Shown one piece after another: positions 9,034 to 16,748 of a DNA stretch of 64,000 nt (positions are counted from its first letter, which is position 1; the number at the start of each line of letters is the position of its first letter). The translations under genes and the position numbers were made by a program. Source of the DNA: Brevibacillus sp. SYP-B805 (GTDB taxonomy: Bacteria > Bacillota > Bacilli > Brevibacillales > Brevibacillaceae); assembly GCF_011059135.1 (NCBI RefSeq), contig NZ_JAALGD010000010.1, positions 62,001-126,000 on the forward strand, in the 5' to 3' direction. Under the pieces are notes generated by a model. It was given only the letters and a program-made list of their open reading frames with translations, was not told the origin of the DNA and searched no databases.

Positions 9034-9813
9034 ATGACGCCGAAGTTGATCGTTGATCAGGTGGGAAAGGTATTTTCGACGAAGGCCGGAGAAGTCGTGG
9101 CGCTGGATCAAACCTCTTTTTCCGTGGAAGAAGGAGAATTTGTCACGATTCTGGGTCCGTCCGGCTGCGGAAAGTCTACCATCTTAAGGGTGGTTGCCGG
9201 ATTGGAAGAACCGACGTCGGGCCGTGTGTATCTGGACGGCAAGGAGATCAAAGGGCCGGGTCCTGACCGGGGAATGGTGTTTCAGTCGTATACGCTGTAT
9301 CCGTGGTTGACCGTGGAAGAGAACATCGCGTTCGGTCTGCAGTTGAAAGGAACCCCCAAAGCCGAGCAGCGGGAAGTGGCCCATCATTATCTGGAATTGA
9401 TCGGATTGAAGGGGTTTGAAAAGCATTATCCCATCCAGCTCTCCGGCGGGATGAAGCAGCGGGTTGCCATTGCCCGGGCTTTGGCCAATGACCCTGAAAT
9501 CCTGCTGATGGATGAACCGTTTGGCGCCCTTGATGCGCAGACGCGTGCCATCATGCAGGAAATTCTGCTGAAGGTATGGGAAGAATCCAAAAAAACCATT
9601 CTGTTTATCACGCACGATGTGGAAGAAGCGATATTCCTGGGCGATTCCATCTACGTCATGACGGCAAGGCCGGGACGGCTGAAGAAGAACATCAAAGTGC
9701 CGCTGCCCCGTCCGCGCGATTACCAGAACAAGCACACTGCCGAGTTTCTGGCGTTAAAGCAGGAACTGCTCGAACTGATTCGCGAGGAAAGCATCAAGGC
9801 TGCGAAAGCGTAA
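9034..9813 (+). CDS. ABC transporter ATP-binding protein, SsuB/TauB family
   Basis: This 259-residue cytoplasmic ATPase powers the importer formed with the two preceding genes. Walker A is GPSGCGKST near residue 42, the Q-loop is in GMVFQSYTLYPW, the signature is LSGGMKQR near 140, Walker B is LLMDEPFGALD, and the switch histidine is in FITHDVEEA. Length and sequence are typical of nitrate/sulfonate/taurine-type ATPases. It is the last gene of the operon and a bidirectional terminator follows. Confidence 0.9.
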   Translation: MTPKLIVDQVGKVFSTKAGEVVALDQTSFSVEEGEFVTILGPSGCGKSTILRVVAGLEEPTSGRVYLDGKEIKGPGPDRGMVFQSYTLYPWLTVEENIAFGLQLKGTPKAEQREVAHHYLELIGLKGFEKHYPIQLSGGMKQRVAIARALANDPEILLMDEPFGALDAQTRAIMQEILLKVWEESKKTILFITHDVEEAIFLGDSIYVMTARPGRLKKNIKVPLPRPRDYQNKHTAEFLALKQELLELIREESIKAAKA

Positions 9814-9822
9814 CAAGGAAGA

Positions 9823-9848
9823 AAAACCTCCCGTGGCGGAGGTTTTTT
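9823..9848. terminator. Bidirectional intrinsic terminator
   Basis: An ACCTCC/GGAGGT hairpin is flanked by A5 on the left and T6 on the right. It serves both the ABC operon (plus) and sspH (minus). Confidence 0.8.
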
Positions 9849-9866
9849 GATTGCTGGAAGCCTGAT

Positions 9867-10046
9867 TTAATGTTCCTGCAAGCTGCTGACGGGAACGGTC
9901 TGTTCATTCGCCGGTTGGTCAAGCGGATAGATTCTGGCGGTTTCATTCTTTTCATCCACATGCTGGATATAGATGGGAACCCCTTCATAGGTGACGTTTG
10001 CCATCACGGGGGAAGCCGCGATTTCTTTGGCCCGTTGTGTGTTCAT
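9867..10046 (-). CDS. sspH: H-type small acid-soluble spore protein
   Basis: This 59-residue protein, starting MNTQRAKEIAASP, carries the SspH hallmark segments NVTYEGVPIYIQHVD and ETARIYPL. SspH is a minor spore-core protein made in the forespore during sporulation and lost on germination; its exact role is unclear. The ATG at 10046 is preceded on the minus strand by AAAGGAGG. A longer in-frame extension upstream lacks a ribosome binding site and is not coding. The gene is monocistronic. Its presence is the clearest sign that this organism forms endospores. Confidence 0.95.
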   Translation of the reverse strand: MNTQRAKEIAASPVMANVTYEGVPIYIQHVDEKNETARIYPLDQPANEQTVPVSSLQEH

Positions 10047-10081
10047 GCAAGAGAACCTCCTTTGTGGTTGATCGTTACTAA

Positions 10082-10108
10082 TATTTGCTGCAAACCGAAA
10101 GCGTATGC
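10082..10108 (-). promoter_or_regulatory. Possible sigma-G-type promoter of sspH
   Basis: On the minus strand GCATA (10108-10104) is followed after 16 bases by CAAATA (10087-10082). This loosely resembles the forespore sigma-G consensus, with slightly short spacing. Confidence 0.3.
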
Positions 10109-10208
10109 GAAAGGGCAGGCTTGATTCAACGTGAGGCTCTACAGGCATGGATGGCAGGGATAGCCGCCAGGTGCCCGGCAGGCGGCCTGGCGGCATACGG
10201 TTGTCCCG

Positions 10209-12551
10209 CTACGGCTCCAAGGTATAGGTATCCGGGGAGAGGCTGCGCAGAAACGGGCTCATCTCGCCGATGAAGCAGAGATGAAGCTCGTGCATGGCCC
10301 GGGTGCAGGCGATATAGAACAGCTTCCGGTCGCTCTCCTCGCCGTACTGCGTGCGGGAGGCGTTGTAAATGATCACCGCATCGAATTCCACGCCTTTGGC
10401 GAGATAGGAAGGGATGACAAGCGCCCCTTCGTCGAAGGATACCGTCTGTTGATCGATCAGGCGAATCGGGATGGAGCCTTGCAACCTTTCATACGCTTCC
10501 CGGCTTTCCTTGGCGGTCTTGCAGATGACGGCGATTGTCCGATGCCCGTCGGCCTGCAGCTGCTGAATCCGGGCCTTCACCTTCTCCGCAAGCGCGGTAT
10601 CGTCGGCGGCCTGGGTCAGCGTTGGCTTTTTGCCTTCCCGGTTGAATGGTTCTATGGCTTCTCCCCCGGTGATCAGCCCGCGGGTGAATTCGACGATCGG
10701 GCGTGTGGAACGGTAGCTGCGGGTCAATACGATGGTCTCCGTGTGATCCGTTCCATAGAGAGACGTTAACTGCATCAGGTCGGTGGTGGCCTGCGCATGC
10801 ATGGCCTGGTTCAAATCCCCCAGCACCGTCATTTTGCTGTGCGGAAACAGCCGTTGCAGGAAGGCGAACTGGAGCGGCGAATAATCCTGCGCCTCGTCTA
10901 CGAAAACATGCCGGACGGACGTGTTGGTCCGGAAGCCTTCGATCCGCTCCATCAGATACACGTACGGCGTCGCGTCTTCGTAAGCCATTTCGGAACGGTT
11001 CAAACGTTCAACGGTCTGCCTGCAGATTTCCGCCCATGCCGCAGGAGGCTCCCCGCCATCGACGGGGAAGAAGCGTTCCGGCTCGGCGAACAGCTGCCGA
11101 TAGATGGCGGGCATGTCGATAAACTGCAGCCGTTTCACTTGTTCCCGAAGCGGCTGGAAGTGTCGGTCGACCACCATGGTGGCGAGCAGTTTCTGTTCGT
11201 ACGCGAAGTCGTCAAAGGTATGTCCGCCAAGCCGCTTGCTCTTTCTCAGCTCTTGATGCGCCTGATGGTAGTCGTCTTGATCGAGCAGCTGGATCTCGTT
11301 TTCCACCCATGCTTTTTGGCGTTCCAGGCGGGCGCGTTCTTCCAGCTGGTCAAGCAGCCATTTGGCTACAAGCTCCATGCGGTTCGGAATGCGCAGGGAA
11401 GCATCGAACGAGTAAAAACGTTCCGCGATCCGGCTGGCCGGTACGATCGTCTTGCCGCGGAATTTCACATCCCGAAAACGCATGCCTTGCCGCGCCAGGA
11501 TGTCGATATAGCGCTCCAGCACCTGCATAAAGGCGGTGGACGCCTTGTACCGGATTCCCTCGATGCGGGCCGCATAGCCCGGTTCGTGGCGGGCGGTAAG
11601 CACGTATTCCAGCTGGGTAAACGAATCTTCGAGCCGGAACGTCTGACCGATCCGTCGTTCCAGGTATTCCTGGAAGGTTGTCTGCTGCATGTTTTCCTCG
11701 CCCAATTCGGGGAGGACGGTAGACACATAGCTGTTAAACAGCGGGTTGGGGGAAAAGAGCACGATCTGCTCCGCGCGCAGCGTTTCCCGATAGCGGTACA
11801 GCAAATAAGCGACCCGCTGCAGGGCGGCCGATGTCTTGCCGCTGCCCGCGGCGCCCTGTACGATCAGCATGCGGCTTCGTTCATTGCGGATGATGCGGTT
11901 CTGTTCCTTTTGGATGGTGGCGACGATGCTCTTCATCTGGGTGCTGGCCGCTTTGCCGAGCACTTCCTGCAGCAGTTCATCGCCGATGGTAACCCCCGTA
12001 TCGAACATGCTGCGGATTCGGCCGTCGCGGATGATATACTGCCGCTTCAATTCCATGGTGCCGGTAACCGTGCCGCCGGGTGTTTCATAGGCGGCAGGTC
12101 CCGGCGGGTAGTCATAATAAAGGCTGGCGATAGGCGCGCGCCAATCGTAGATGAGGAAATCCGTGCCGTGCTTGTCGAGAAGGGAAGCGATGCCCAGATA
12201 AATGCGTTCGGCGTTCTTTTCGCCGTCCTCCAGGAAGTCGATGCGGCCGAAATAAGGGGACTGCTTGAGCTTGATCAGCGTTTTCAGCTGTTTTTCGGCA
12301 TGGCGGTGGCTGCGCTCCCGCTCCGACAGGACTTCCGCCTGCTGTTTGATGCTGGCGTAAGTTTCAATCGCTTCGTACGCATCGTCGAAGTTGACGGTAA
12401 CATCGTCCCAGAAGTTTTTGCGAATGTCGACGATATCTGCCTTGATGCTGCCGACCTGCTCGCGCAAGGTGCCGATCCGCTCGTCGATGTCTGCAAGCAC
12501 GTGCTCCACCCGCTGCTGCTCTTCCAGCCGATCTTGCTCTGCCTTACTCAT
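10209..12551 (-). CDS. helD: HelD-like RNA polymerase-associated helicase-family ATPase
   Basis: This 780-residue UvrD/Rep-type superfamily 1 protein matches the length of Bacillus HelD, which pulls RNA polymerase off stalled complexes and recycles it. An N-terminal coiled coil (about 1-95) would reach into the polymerase secondary channel. Walker A is GAAGSGKT at 233-240. Helicase motifs VFVDEAQDYSPLQ, VLGDLNQAMH and LTRSYRSTRPIVEF lie in the C-terminal half. The start follows AAAGGAGCGGTTCC. A hairpin at about 10164-10194 lies beyond the stop but lacks a T run on this strand. It is transcribed away from the spore-type genes to its right. Confidence 0.9.
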   Translation of the reverse strand: MSKAEQDRLEEQQRVEHVLADIDERIGTLREQVGSIKADIVDIRKNFWDDVTVNFDDAYEAIETYASIKQQAEVLSERERSHRHAEKQLKTLIKLKQSPYFGRIDFLEDGEKNAERIYLGIASLLDKHGTDFLIYDWRAPIASLYYDYPPGPAAYETPGGTVTGTMELKRQYIIRDGRIRSMFDTGVTIGDELLQEVLGKAASTQMKSIVATIQKEQNRIIRNERSRMLIVQGAAGSGKTSAALQRVAYLLYRYRETLRAEQIVLFSPNPLFNSYVSTVLPELGEENMQQTTFQEYLERRIGQTFRLEDSFTQLEYVLTARHEPGYAARIEGIRYKASTAFMQVLERYIDILARQGMRFRDVKFRGKTIVPASRIAERFYSFDASLRIPNRMELVAKWLLDQLEERARLERQKAWVENEIQLLDQDDYHQAHQELRKSKRLGGHTFDDFAYEQKLLATMVVDRHFQPLREQVKRLQFIDMPAIYRQLFAEPERFFPVDGGEPPAAWAEICRQTVERLNRSEMAYEDATPYVYLMERIEGFRTNTSVRHVFVDEAQDYSPLQFAFLQRLFPHSKMTVLGDLNQAMHAQATTDLMQLTSLYGTDHTETIVLTRSYRSTRPIVEFTRGLITGGEAIEPFNREGKKPTLTQAADDTALAEKVKARIQQLQADGHRTIAVICKTAKESREAYERLQGSIPIRLIDQQTVSFDEGALVIPSYLAKGVEFDAVIIYNASRTQYGEESDRKLFYIACTRAMHELHLCFIGEMSPFLRSLSPDTYTLEP

Positions 12552-12593
12552 GGAACCGCTCCTTTTCTCATCATTTTTTTAGGATCAAACGGT

Positions 12594-12622
12594 TTGACAA
12601 TGCCGGGCCTATCTGATACAAT
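12594..12622 (+). promoter_or_regulatory. Sigma-A promoter upstream of a short transcript
   Basis: A perfect TTGACA is followed after 17 bases by TACAAT. It points right, away from helD, with transcription expected to start near 12629. Confidence 0.8.
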
Positions 12623-12628
12623 TATATT

Positions 12629-12746
12629 AGGGGATTTATTGTATTTATGAATGATGCAGTTAGGCCATTCTTCATTTTATCATAGGATTGCTCTCGATAC
12701 AAGACAGGCAGCATGCAACGGAGACGTCACGCACGTCTCCTTTTTT
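12629..12746 (+). ncRNA. Candidate small RNA or attenuated leader, about 118 nt
   Basis: The stretch runs from a consensus promoter to a strong terminator (8-bp stem 12720-12727 with 12733-12740, then T6). It holds no real gene, only a possible 12-codon frame starting at ATG 12648 without a well-placed ribosome binding site. It could be a free small RNA or the leader of the broken HAD gene that follows. Confidence 0.45.
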
Positions 12747-12771
12747 CGTCTGCAGGGGAGGGGAAAAGGAG

Positions 12772-12834
12772 GTCAGGCTGATCGCGACGGATATGGACGG
12801 CACCCTTCCCGGGATGGACAGATCGCTTCTCTCC
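12772..12834 (+). pseudogene. Fragment of a Cof-type HAD phosphatase gene
   Basis: The reading frame encodes VRLIATDMDGTLPGMDRSLL, the N-terminal motif I of Cof/YidA-like HAD hydrolases, including the catalytic DMDGT. It sits behind AAAAGGAGG. No good start codon is present at the expected place (a CTG at 12778 is the only candidate) and recognisable similarity stops after about 20 residues. The rest of the gene is missing, so this is a remnant. Confidence 0.55.
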
Positions 12835-12920
12835 TGCGTGCGGGGAAAGGTTGGAACACATTGCCGGTGGGATGGCATAAGATGACAGTACATGATTCAG
12901 AAAGGTGGTTGATCGAAGCG

Positions 12921-13079
12921 ATGGACAACAGGCATATCTGGTATGATCCGTATTTTAAAAAAGCCAGCTACCCCAAAGCAGGCGGCAAGGAATTTCCGAC
13001 CGGCAAGGAAAAGAGAAGCACGTCCTACAACAAAATGGGAGACTGTCGCTGCGGGAAACCCATCAATCCGTATAAATAA
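12921..13079 (+). CDS. Small hypothetical protein, probably spore-associated
   Basis: This 52-residue basic protein is rich in Lys, Tyr and Gly with a C-terminal CRCGKPINPYK. I do not recognise a family. A longer version from ATG 12882 is possible. I prefer 12921 because AAAGGTGG lies 12 bases upstream, although that spacing is long. It is followed 18 bases later by a DUF1360 gene and probably shares its transcript. The DUF1360 neighbour and its composition suggest a minor spore-coat component, which is inference only. Confidence 0.55.
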   Translation: MDNRHIWYDPYFKKASYPKAGGKEFPTGKEKRSTSYNKMGDCRCGKPINPYK

Positions 13080-13097
13080 GTGCGTGAGGGATAGAAG

Positions 13098-13436
13098 GTG
13101 GAGGAGATCTCTTGGTTTGATCTTGTCATCCTGGTGCTAGCTTCCTATCGCCTCACTCATCTGATCGTGTTTGATGAGATCGCGGCGTTTATTCGAAACC
13201 CGTTCCTGCGCGTTTCCTTCGTGACGGATGAGGCGGGGCATATCCAGAGGCAGATCGAAATCCTGGGGACGGGATGGAGATATGGGGTGGGCGTGCTGCT
13301 CAGCTGCTACTGGTGTGTGGGAATCTGGTCGGCTGCTTTTTTTGTGCTGCTGCATTTGTATGTGCCTGCGCTGTTTCCCCTGTCGCTGATATTTGCGGTG
13401 GCCGGGGCGGCTGCCATCCTGGAAACGAAGGTGTAG
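13098..13436 (+). CDS. DUF1360 domain protein, YjcA-like
   Basis: This 112-residue protein has two or three hydrophobic segments. It begins with the DUF1360 pattern (LVILVLASYRLTHLIVFDE) and has a conserved CYWCVGIW near residue 75. In Bacillus subtilis the relative YjcA lies beside the cotVWXYZ genes and is linked to sporulation. The GTG start is preceded by GAGGG at 7 bases. It lies downstream of a small basic protein gene and about 2 kb from a CotS-like gene, so a spore-related role is plausible. Confidence 0.75.
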   Translation: MEEISWFDLVILVLASYRLTHLIVFDEIAAFIRNPFLRVSFVTDEAGHIQRQIEILGTGWRYGVGVLLSCYWCVGIWSAAFFVLLHLYVPALFPLSLIFAVAGAAAILETKV

Positions 13437-13483
13437 ATTCCTCCACAGGGATGGCAGCCGCATGTCCAGCGTGATACATATCC

Positions 13484-13781
13484 GGCACCGATGGAACGGT
13501 GCCTCAGTGTGCAGACACAGTCGGTTATGTCATGGATGATGGTTCCTGCTCGCTCTCTTGACGACCAGCAAAGAAGTTGGCTTTTGTCCGCTCCGAAACT
13601 CGACGCGGGCGGGGGCTCAACATCTGGGTGTTTCAAGGATGTGAGACTCACGCCCCCTTTGCTCCCGCGTCTTTGTTTCTTCGCTGAGTCGGTCGTCAAA
13701 GGAGCTCGCTTGGCCCCATCACGCCATGATTTTAACTGTTGTTTGTCATCAGTGCGGTACCGATGGATCGGTGCCTTTTTT
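13484..13781. repeat. Large imperfect palindromic element ending in a terminator-like hairpin
   Basis: About 300 bases fold back on themselves through nested arms: 13531-13542 with 13716-13728, 13552-13566 with 13691-13705 (15 bp, one mismatch), 13602-13616 with 13652-13671, and 13616-13624 with 13638-13645 near the centre. Each end carries a near-identical small hairpin (13484-13503 and 13756-13775), and the right one is followed by six T residues. No protein is encoded. It fills most of the 412-base gap before the MATE gene and could be a structured RNA, a leader regulator or a MITE-like element. Confidence 0.7.
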
Positions 13782-13848
13782 CCGGATGGCATTCCTGCTC
13801 CCTTTCTTGTATGCTGGTACTACCACCTTGTTGAGGACGGGAAGAGAG

Positions 13849-15204
13849 ATGAAGCAAACCTATACCATTCAGGAAAAGATCCGGCAGTTCCTCACCGTGC
13901 TGCTGCCGATCCTGATTTCGCAGCTGGCGCTGTTTGCGATGACGTTTTTCGATACGATCATGTCTGGACATGCCAGCCCGACCGATCTGGCGGGGGTAGC
14001 CATCGGCGCCAGCATCTGGGTTCCGATCCAGGCGGGATTAAGCGGGATCTTGATGGCGGTAATGCCGATGGTGGCGCAAATGATTGGAGCCGGCAAGAGA
14101 GAGGAAGTACCCTTTACGGTCATCCAGGCTGTTTATTTGTCGGCGGCGATTGCGGTGGCCGTTATTCTCTGCGGGGCGCTGGTTCTCCAGCCGCTGCTGG
14201 ACATGATGAAACTGGAACCTGCTGTCCGCGAAATCGCCCATCGCTTCCTGCTGGCGCTTTCGATAGGGTTTATCCCCAGTTTTGTCTACACAGTGATCCG
14301 CTGTTTCATCGACGCGCTTGGCATGACGCGGGTCACGATGCTGATCACCCTGGTCTCGCTGCCGATCAATATCGCGCTGAATTACGCGCTGATTTTCGGC
14401 CATTTCGGCTTGCCTCGCCTGGGAGGCGTCGGCGCGGGCTATGCCTCGGCCATCACGTACTGGTGCATTCTGCTGATCAGCGTCTGGGTGGTGCAGCGCG
14501 TCCATCCGTTTTGCGAGTACGGAATATTTACACGGTTCTACCGCCTCTCCTGGCCCGCGTGGAAAGAGCTGCTCAGGCTGGGGGTGCCGATCGGTTTCTC
14601 CATCTTTTTTGAGGTGAGCATTTTTGCAGCAGTCACGTTGTTGATGAGCGAGTTCAGCACCATAACCATTGCAGCGCACCAGGCCGCCATGAATTTCGCA
14701 TCGTTTCTCTACATGGTGCCGTTAAGCATTTCGATGGCGCTGACGATTGTGGTCGGCTTTGAGGTCGGGGCAGGGAGGCACCGGGATGCCCGGCAGTACA
14801 GCTTTGTGGGGATTACGGCGGCGCTGGTCATGGCGGTGCTGTTTGCGATCGGCCTGCTGGTTTGCAACAAACAGGTGGCGGGGCTCTATACCAGCGATCC
14901 CGCCGTGCTGGAGCTGACCCGGCAATTCCTGCTCTACTCCATCCTGTTCCTGCTGTCGGACGCCATCGGCGCGCCCATCCAAGGGATTCTGAGAGGGTAC
15001 AAGGATGTGACGGTCACGTTTATCGCGGCGCTGGTTTCCTACTGGGTGATCGGCCTGCCGGTCGGCTACCTGCTGGCGAAGACCACGTCGCTTGCCGCAT
15101 TCGGTTACTGGATCGGGCTGATTTCCGGGCTCGCGGCCGGAGCGGTATTCCTGTTTGGACGCTTGATGGCGATTCAGTTCAGAAAAAAGACACAGCGGAT
15201 TTGA
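13849..15204 (+). CDS. MATE family multidrug efflux protein
   Basis: This 451-residue membrane protein has twelve predicted helices in two six-helix halves, as in the NorM/MATE family. These proteins export cationic drugs or metabolites in exchange for Na or H. Family features include an N-terminal LPILISQLALFAMTFFDTIMSGHAS stretch and GVGAGYASAITYW in the first half. I chose the ATG at 13849, preceded by GAGGACGGGAAGAGAG. The frame stays open upstream to 13726, but that region is the palindromic element and its terminator. If that element is a transcribed leader, the gene is attenuated. Confidence 0.85.
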   Translation: MKQTYTIQEKIRQFLTVLLPILISQLALFAMTFFDTIMSGHASPTDLAGVAIGASIWVPIQAGLSGILMAVMPMVAQMIGAGKREEVPFTVIQAVYLSAAIAVAVILCGALVLQPLLDMMKLEPAVREIAHRFLLALSIGFIPSFVYTVIRCFIDALGMTRVTMLITLVSLPINIALNYALIFGHFGLPRLGGVGAGYASAITYWCILLISVWVVQRVHPFCEYGIFTRFYRLSWPAWKELLRLGVPIGFSIFFEVSIFAAVTLLMSEFSTITIAAHQAAMNFASFLYMVPLSISMALTIVVGFEVGAGRHRDARQYSFVGITAALVMAVLFAIGLLVCNKQVAGLYTSDPAVLELTRQFLLYSILFLLSDAIGAPIQGILRGYKDVTVTFIAALVSYWVIGLPVGYLLAKTTSLAAFGYWIGLISGLAAGAVFLFGRLMAIQFRKKTQRI

Positions 15205-15206
15205 TT

Positions 15207-15268
15207 GGGATGTGAACCGGTTGCCATGATCGGCGCAGATCGTGGCGGCAGCGGCCACATCCCTTTTT
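15207..15268 (+). terminator. Intrinsic terminator of the MATE gene
   Basis: Arms GGGATGTG (15207-15214) and CACATCCC (15256-15263) enclose a structured loop and are followed by T5. Confidence 0.6.
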
Positions 15269-15398
15269 CATATTGTCAGCAATCTCTTTTGCGGTTGGAA
15301 TCACTGGTTGGAAATTTGGTTGTTTTGTTCATATCCCTCGCTTTGCTGGTACCGTAACATAAACAGAATATGGATTGCGTTTCGGTGAGGTGATGGAT

Positions 15399-16310
15399 GT
15401 GCCGATGGAAAAAGAGCTGGAAGCCGCCTACCAGCTGGAAGTCAGCAAGATGACAAGCGTGCGCGACATCTATTATCTGAAAACGAAAGATCGACGCTTC
15501 CTCTGCGTCAAGGGGTATGACATTCCCGAAGCGGAAATGCGCTTTATCGCACGCGTGCTGGAACATCTGACCGAAGCGGGATACCGCTGCTCACCGCGCA
15601 TGGTTCCAACGAGGACAAGGGCTCGCTGGATCACATACGACAACAAATACTACATGCTGACCAATTGGATACAAGGGAAGTCCCCCGATTTTACCGATCG
15701 ACAGGCGTTTCGGCAGGCGATCCGTACCCTGGCTGAGTTCCACCGGTACGCAACCGGCATGCCGCTTCAGGAGGCTCCGGCCAGAAGAACCCGATACGCC
15801 ATGCTGCCGGCGAGCATTGCTTCCTATCGAAGCACCCTCTCCCGTTACCGAATGGCAGGAGACATGAAGCCGTTTACCGCCCTTTGCGAGACGGCGGTTC
15901 ACCTGATCAAGCATCCCGCCAGCGAGAAGGCCCTTGACCATGAAAGGAACGTCGGCGCCTTCGCTCATGGGGACTATAACTATCCCAATCTCGTCGTGGA
16001 CGGGAAAGGCGTTTTTCATCTCATCGATTTTGAGAACACGTCGCTGCATGCAAGAATGACCGACCTCGCCCATCTCCTTCACCGCAACGCGACATGGGAC
16101 GGCCCGCAAACCGTCCGGTGGATCGAGGAATATGACCGGATTCGGCCGTTGACGAGCGAAGAGAGACACTTGCTGTTCGCGCTGCTGCACGTTCCTTACC
16201 CGCTGGTGCGGGCCATCCGCATGAAGAAATCCGCGCGTGCGGTCAAACGATTGATGCCCGAGCGTCGAACTGTCGAGCACTATGTCCGGACGCTGCGGAC
16301 AACCTTGTAA
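15399..16310 (+). CDS. CotS family spore coat protein / kinase-like phosphotransferase
   Basis: This 303-residue protein of the CotS/YsxE/YutH family has an aminoglycoside-phosphotransferase-like fold. The kinase-like catalytic pieces are AHGDYNYPN near residue 193 and LIDFEN near 212. CotS relatives are proteins of the inner spore coat, and most have no proven kinase activity. The GTG at 15399 lies 6 bases after GGTGAGGTG; an in-frame ATG at 15375 sits before that site and is less likely. The gene is monocistronic. The 107 bases before the PTS genes show no clear terminator. Confidence 0.8.
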   Translation: MPMEKELEAAYQLEVSKMTSVRDIYYLKTKDRRFLCVKGYDIPEAEMRFIARVLEHLTEAGYRCSPRMVPTRTRARWITYDNKYYMLTNWIQGKSPDFTDRQAFRQAIRTLAEFHRYATGMPLQEAPARRTRYAMLPASIASYRSTLSRYRMAGDMKPFTALCETAVHLIKHPASEKALDHERNVGAFAHGDYNYPNLVVDGKGVFHLIDFENTSLHARMTDLAHLLHRNATWDGPQTVRWIEEYDRIRPLTSEERHLLFALLHVPYPLVRAIRMKKSARAVKRLMPERRTVEHYVRTLRTTL

Positions 16311-16417
16311 AGAAAAGACAGGTCTAAACGGAAACTTTTGTTCATATCAATACGACAAAACATGCCATTTTGTTTCATGGTCAAGCATGGAAGCGGGTTC
16401 CCGGGGAGGTTGTGTTG

Positions 16418-16726
16418 ATGAACGTGTTGTTTGTCTGTTCGGCCGGCATGTCGAGTGCCATCGTGGTAAACGCCCTCAAAAAAGAGGCGGAGAAACACCG
16501 CATCGAGATGAACGTGAAGGCTGTCAGCACGGAAGAGTTCGGAGAGGAGGTGAAAAACGGGTGGGATGTGGCCATGGTGGCACCGCAGGTCAGACACCGC
16601 TTTGACTACCTGAAAAAAGAGGCGGATGCCGCCCGCGTTCCCTGTGACCTGATTCCCCCGCAAGCTTACACGCCTTTGGGTGGGTCAACCCTGCTGAAAA
16701 AAGTGAGGGAGTTGGCGCAGCGATAG
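16418..16726 (+). CDS. PTS EIIB component, lactose/cellobiose family
   Basis: This 102-residue EIIB has the phosphocysteine at C7 (NVLFVCSAGMSSAIVV) and a normal family length. It carries phosphate to the EIIC encoded 22 bases downstream. The ATG follows GGGGAGG. No lactose/cellobiose-type EIIA gene lies in this operon or anywhere in the window, so phosphate must come from an EIIA encoded elsewhere. The sugar is likely a beta-glucoside or chitobiose-type disaccharide by family, but this is not determined. Confidence 0.85.
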   Translation: MNVLFVCSAGMSSAIVVNALKKEAEKHRIEMNVKAVSTEEFGEEVKNGWDVAMVAPQVRHRFDYLKKEADAARVPCDLIPPQAYTPLGGSTLLKKVRELAQR

Positions 16727-16748
16727 CATCGGAAAAGGAGGAGCGACT

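Noticed and set aside
10797-12650. A 617-codon open frame on the plus strand
   Set aside because: It lies opposite helD, has no ribosome binding site or recognisable domain, and its openness follows from the GC-rich codon pattern of the real gene.
13484-13781. T-box riboswitch in front of the MATE gene
   Set aside because: There is no T-box sequence (GGGTGGNACCGCG) or specifier-loop layout; GTGCGGTACCG is only a partial resemblance, and MATE genes are not usual T-box targets.
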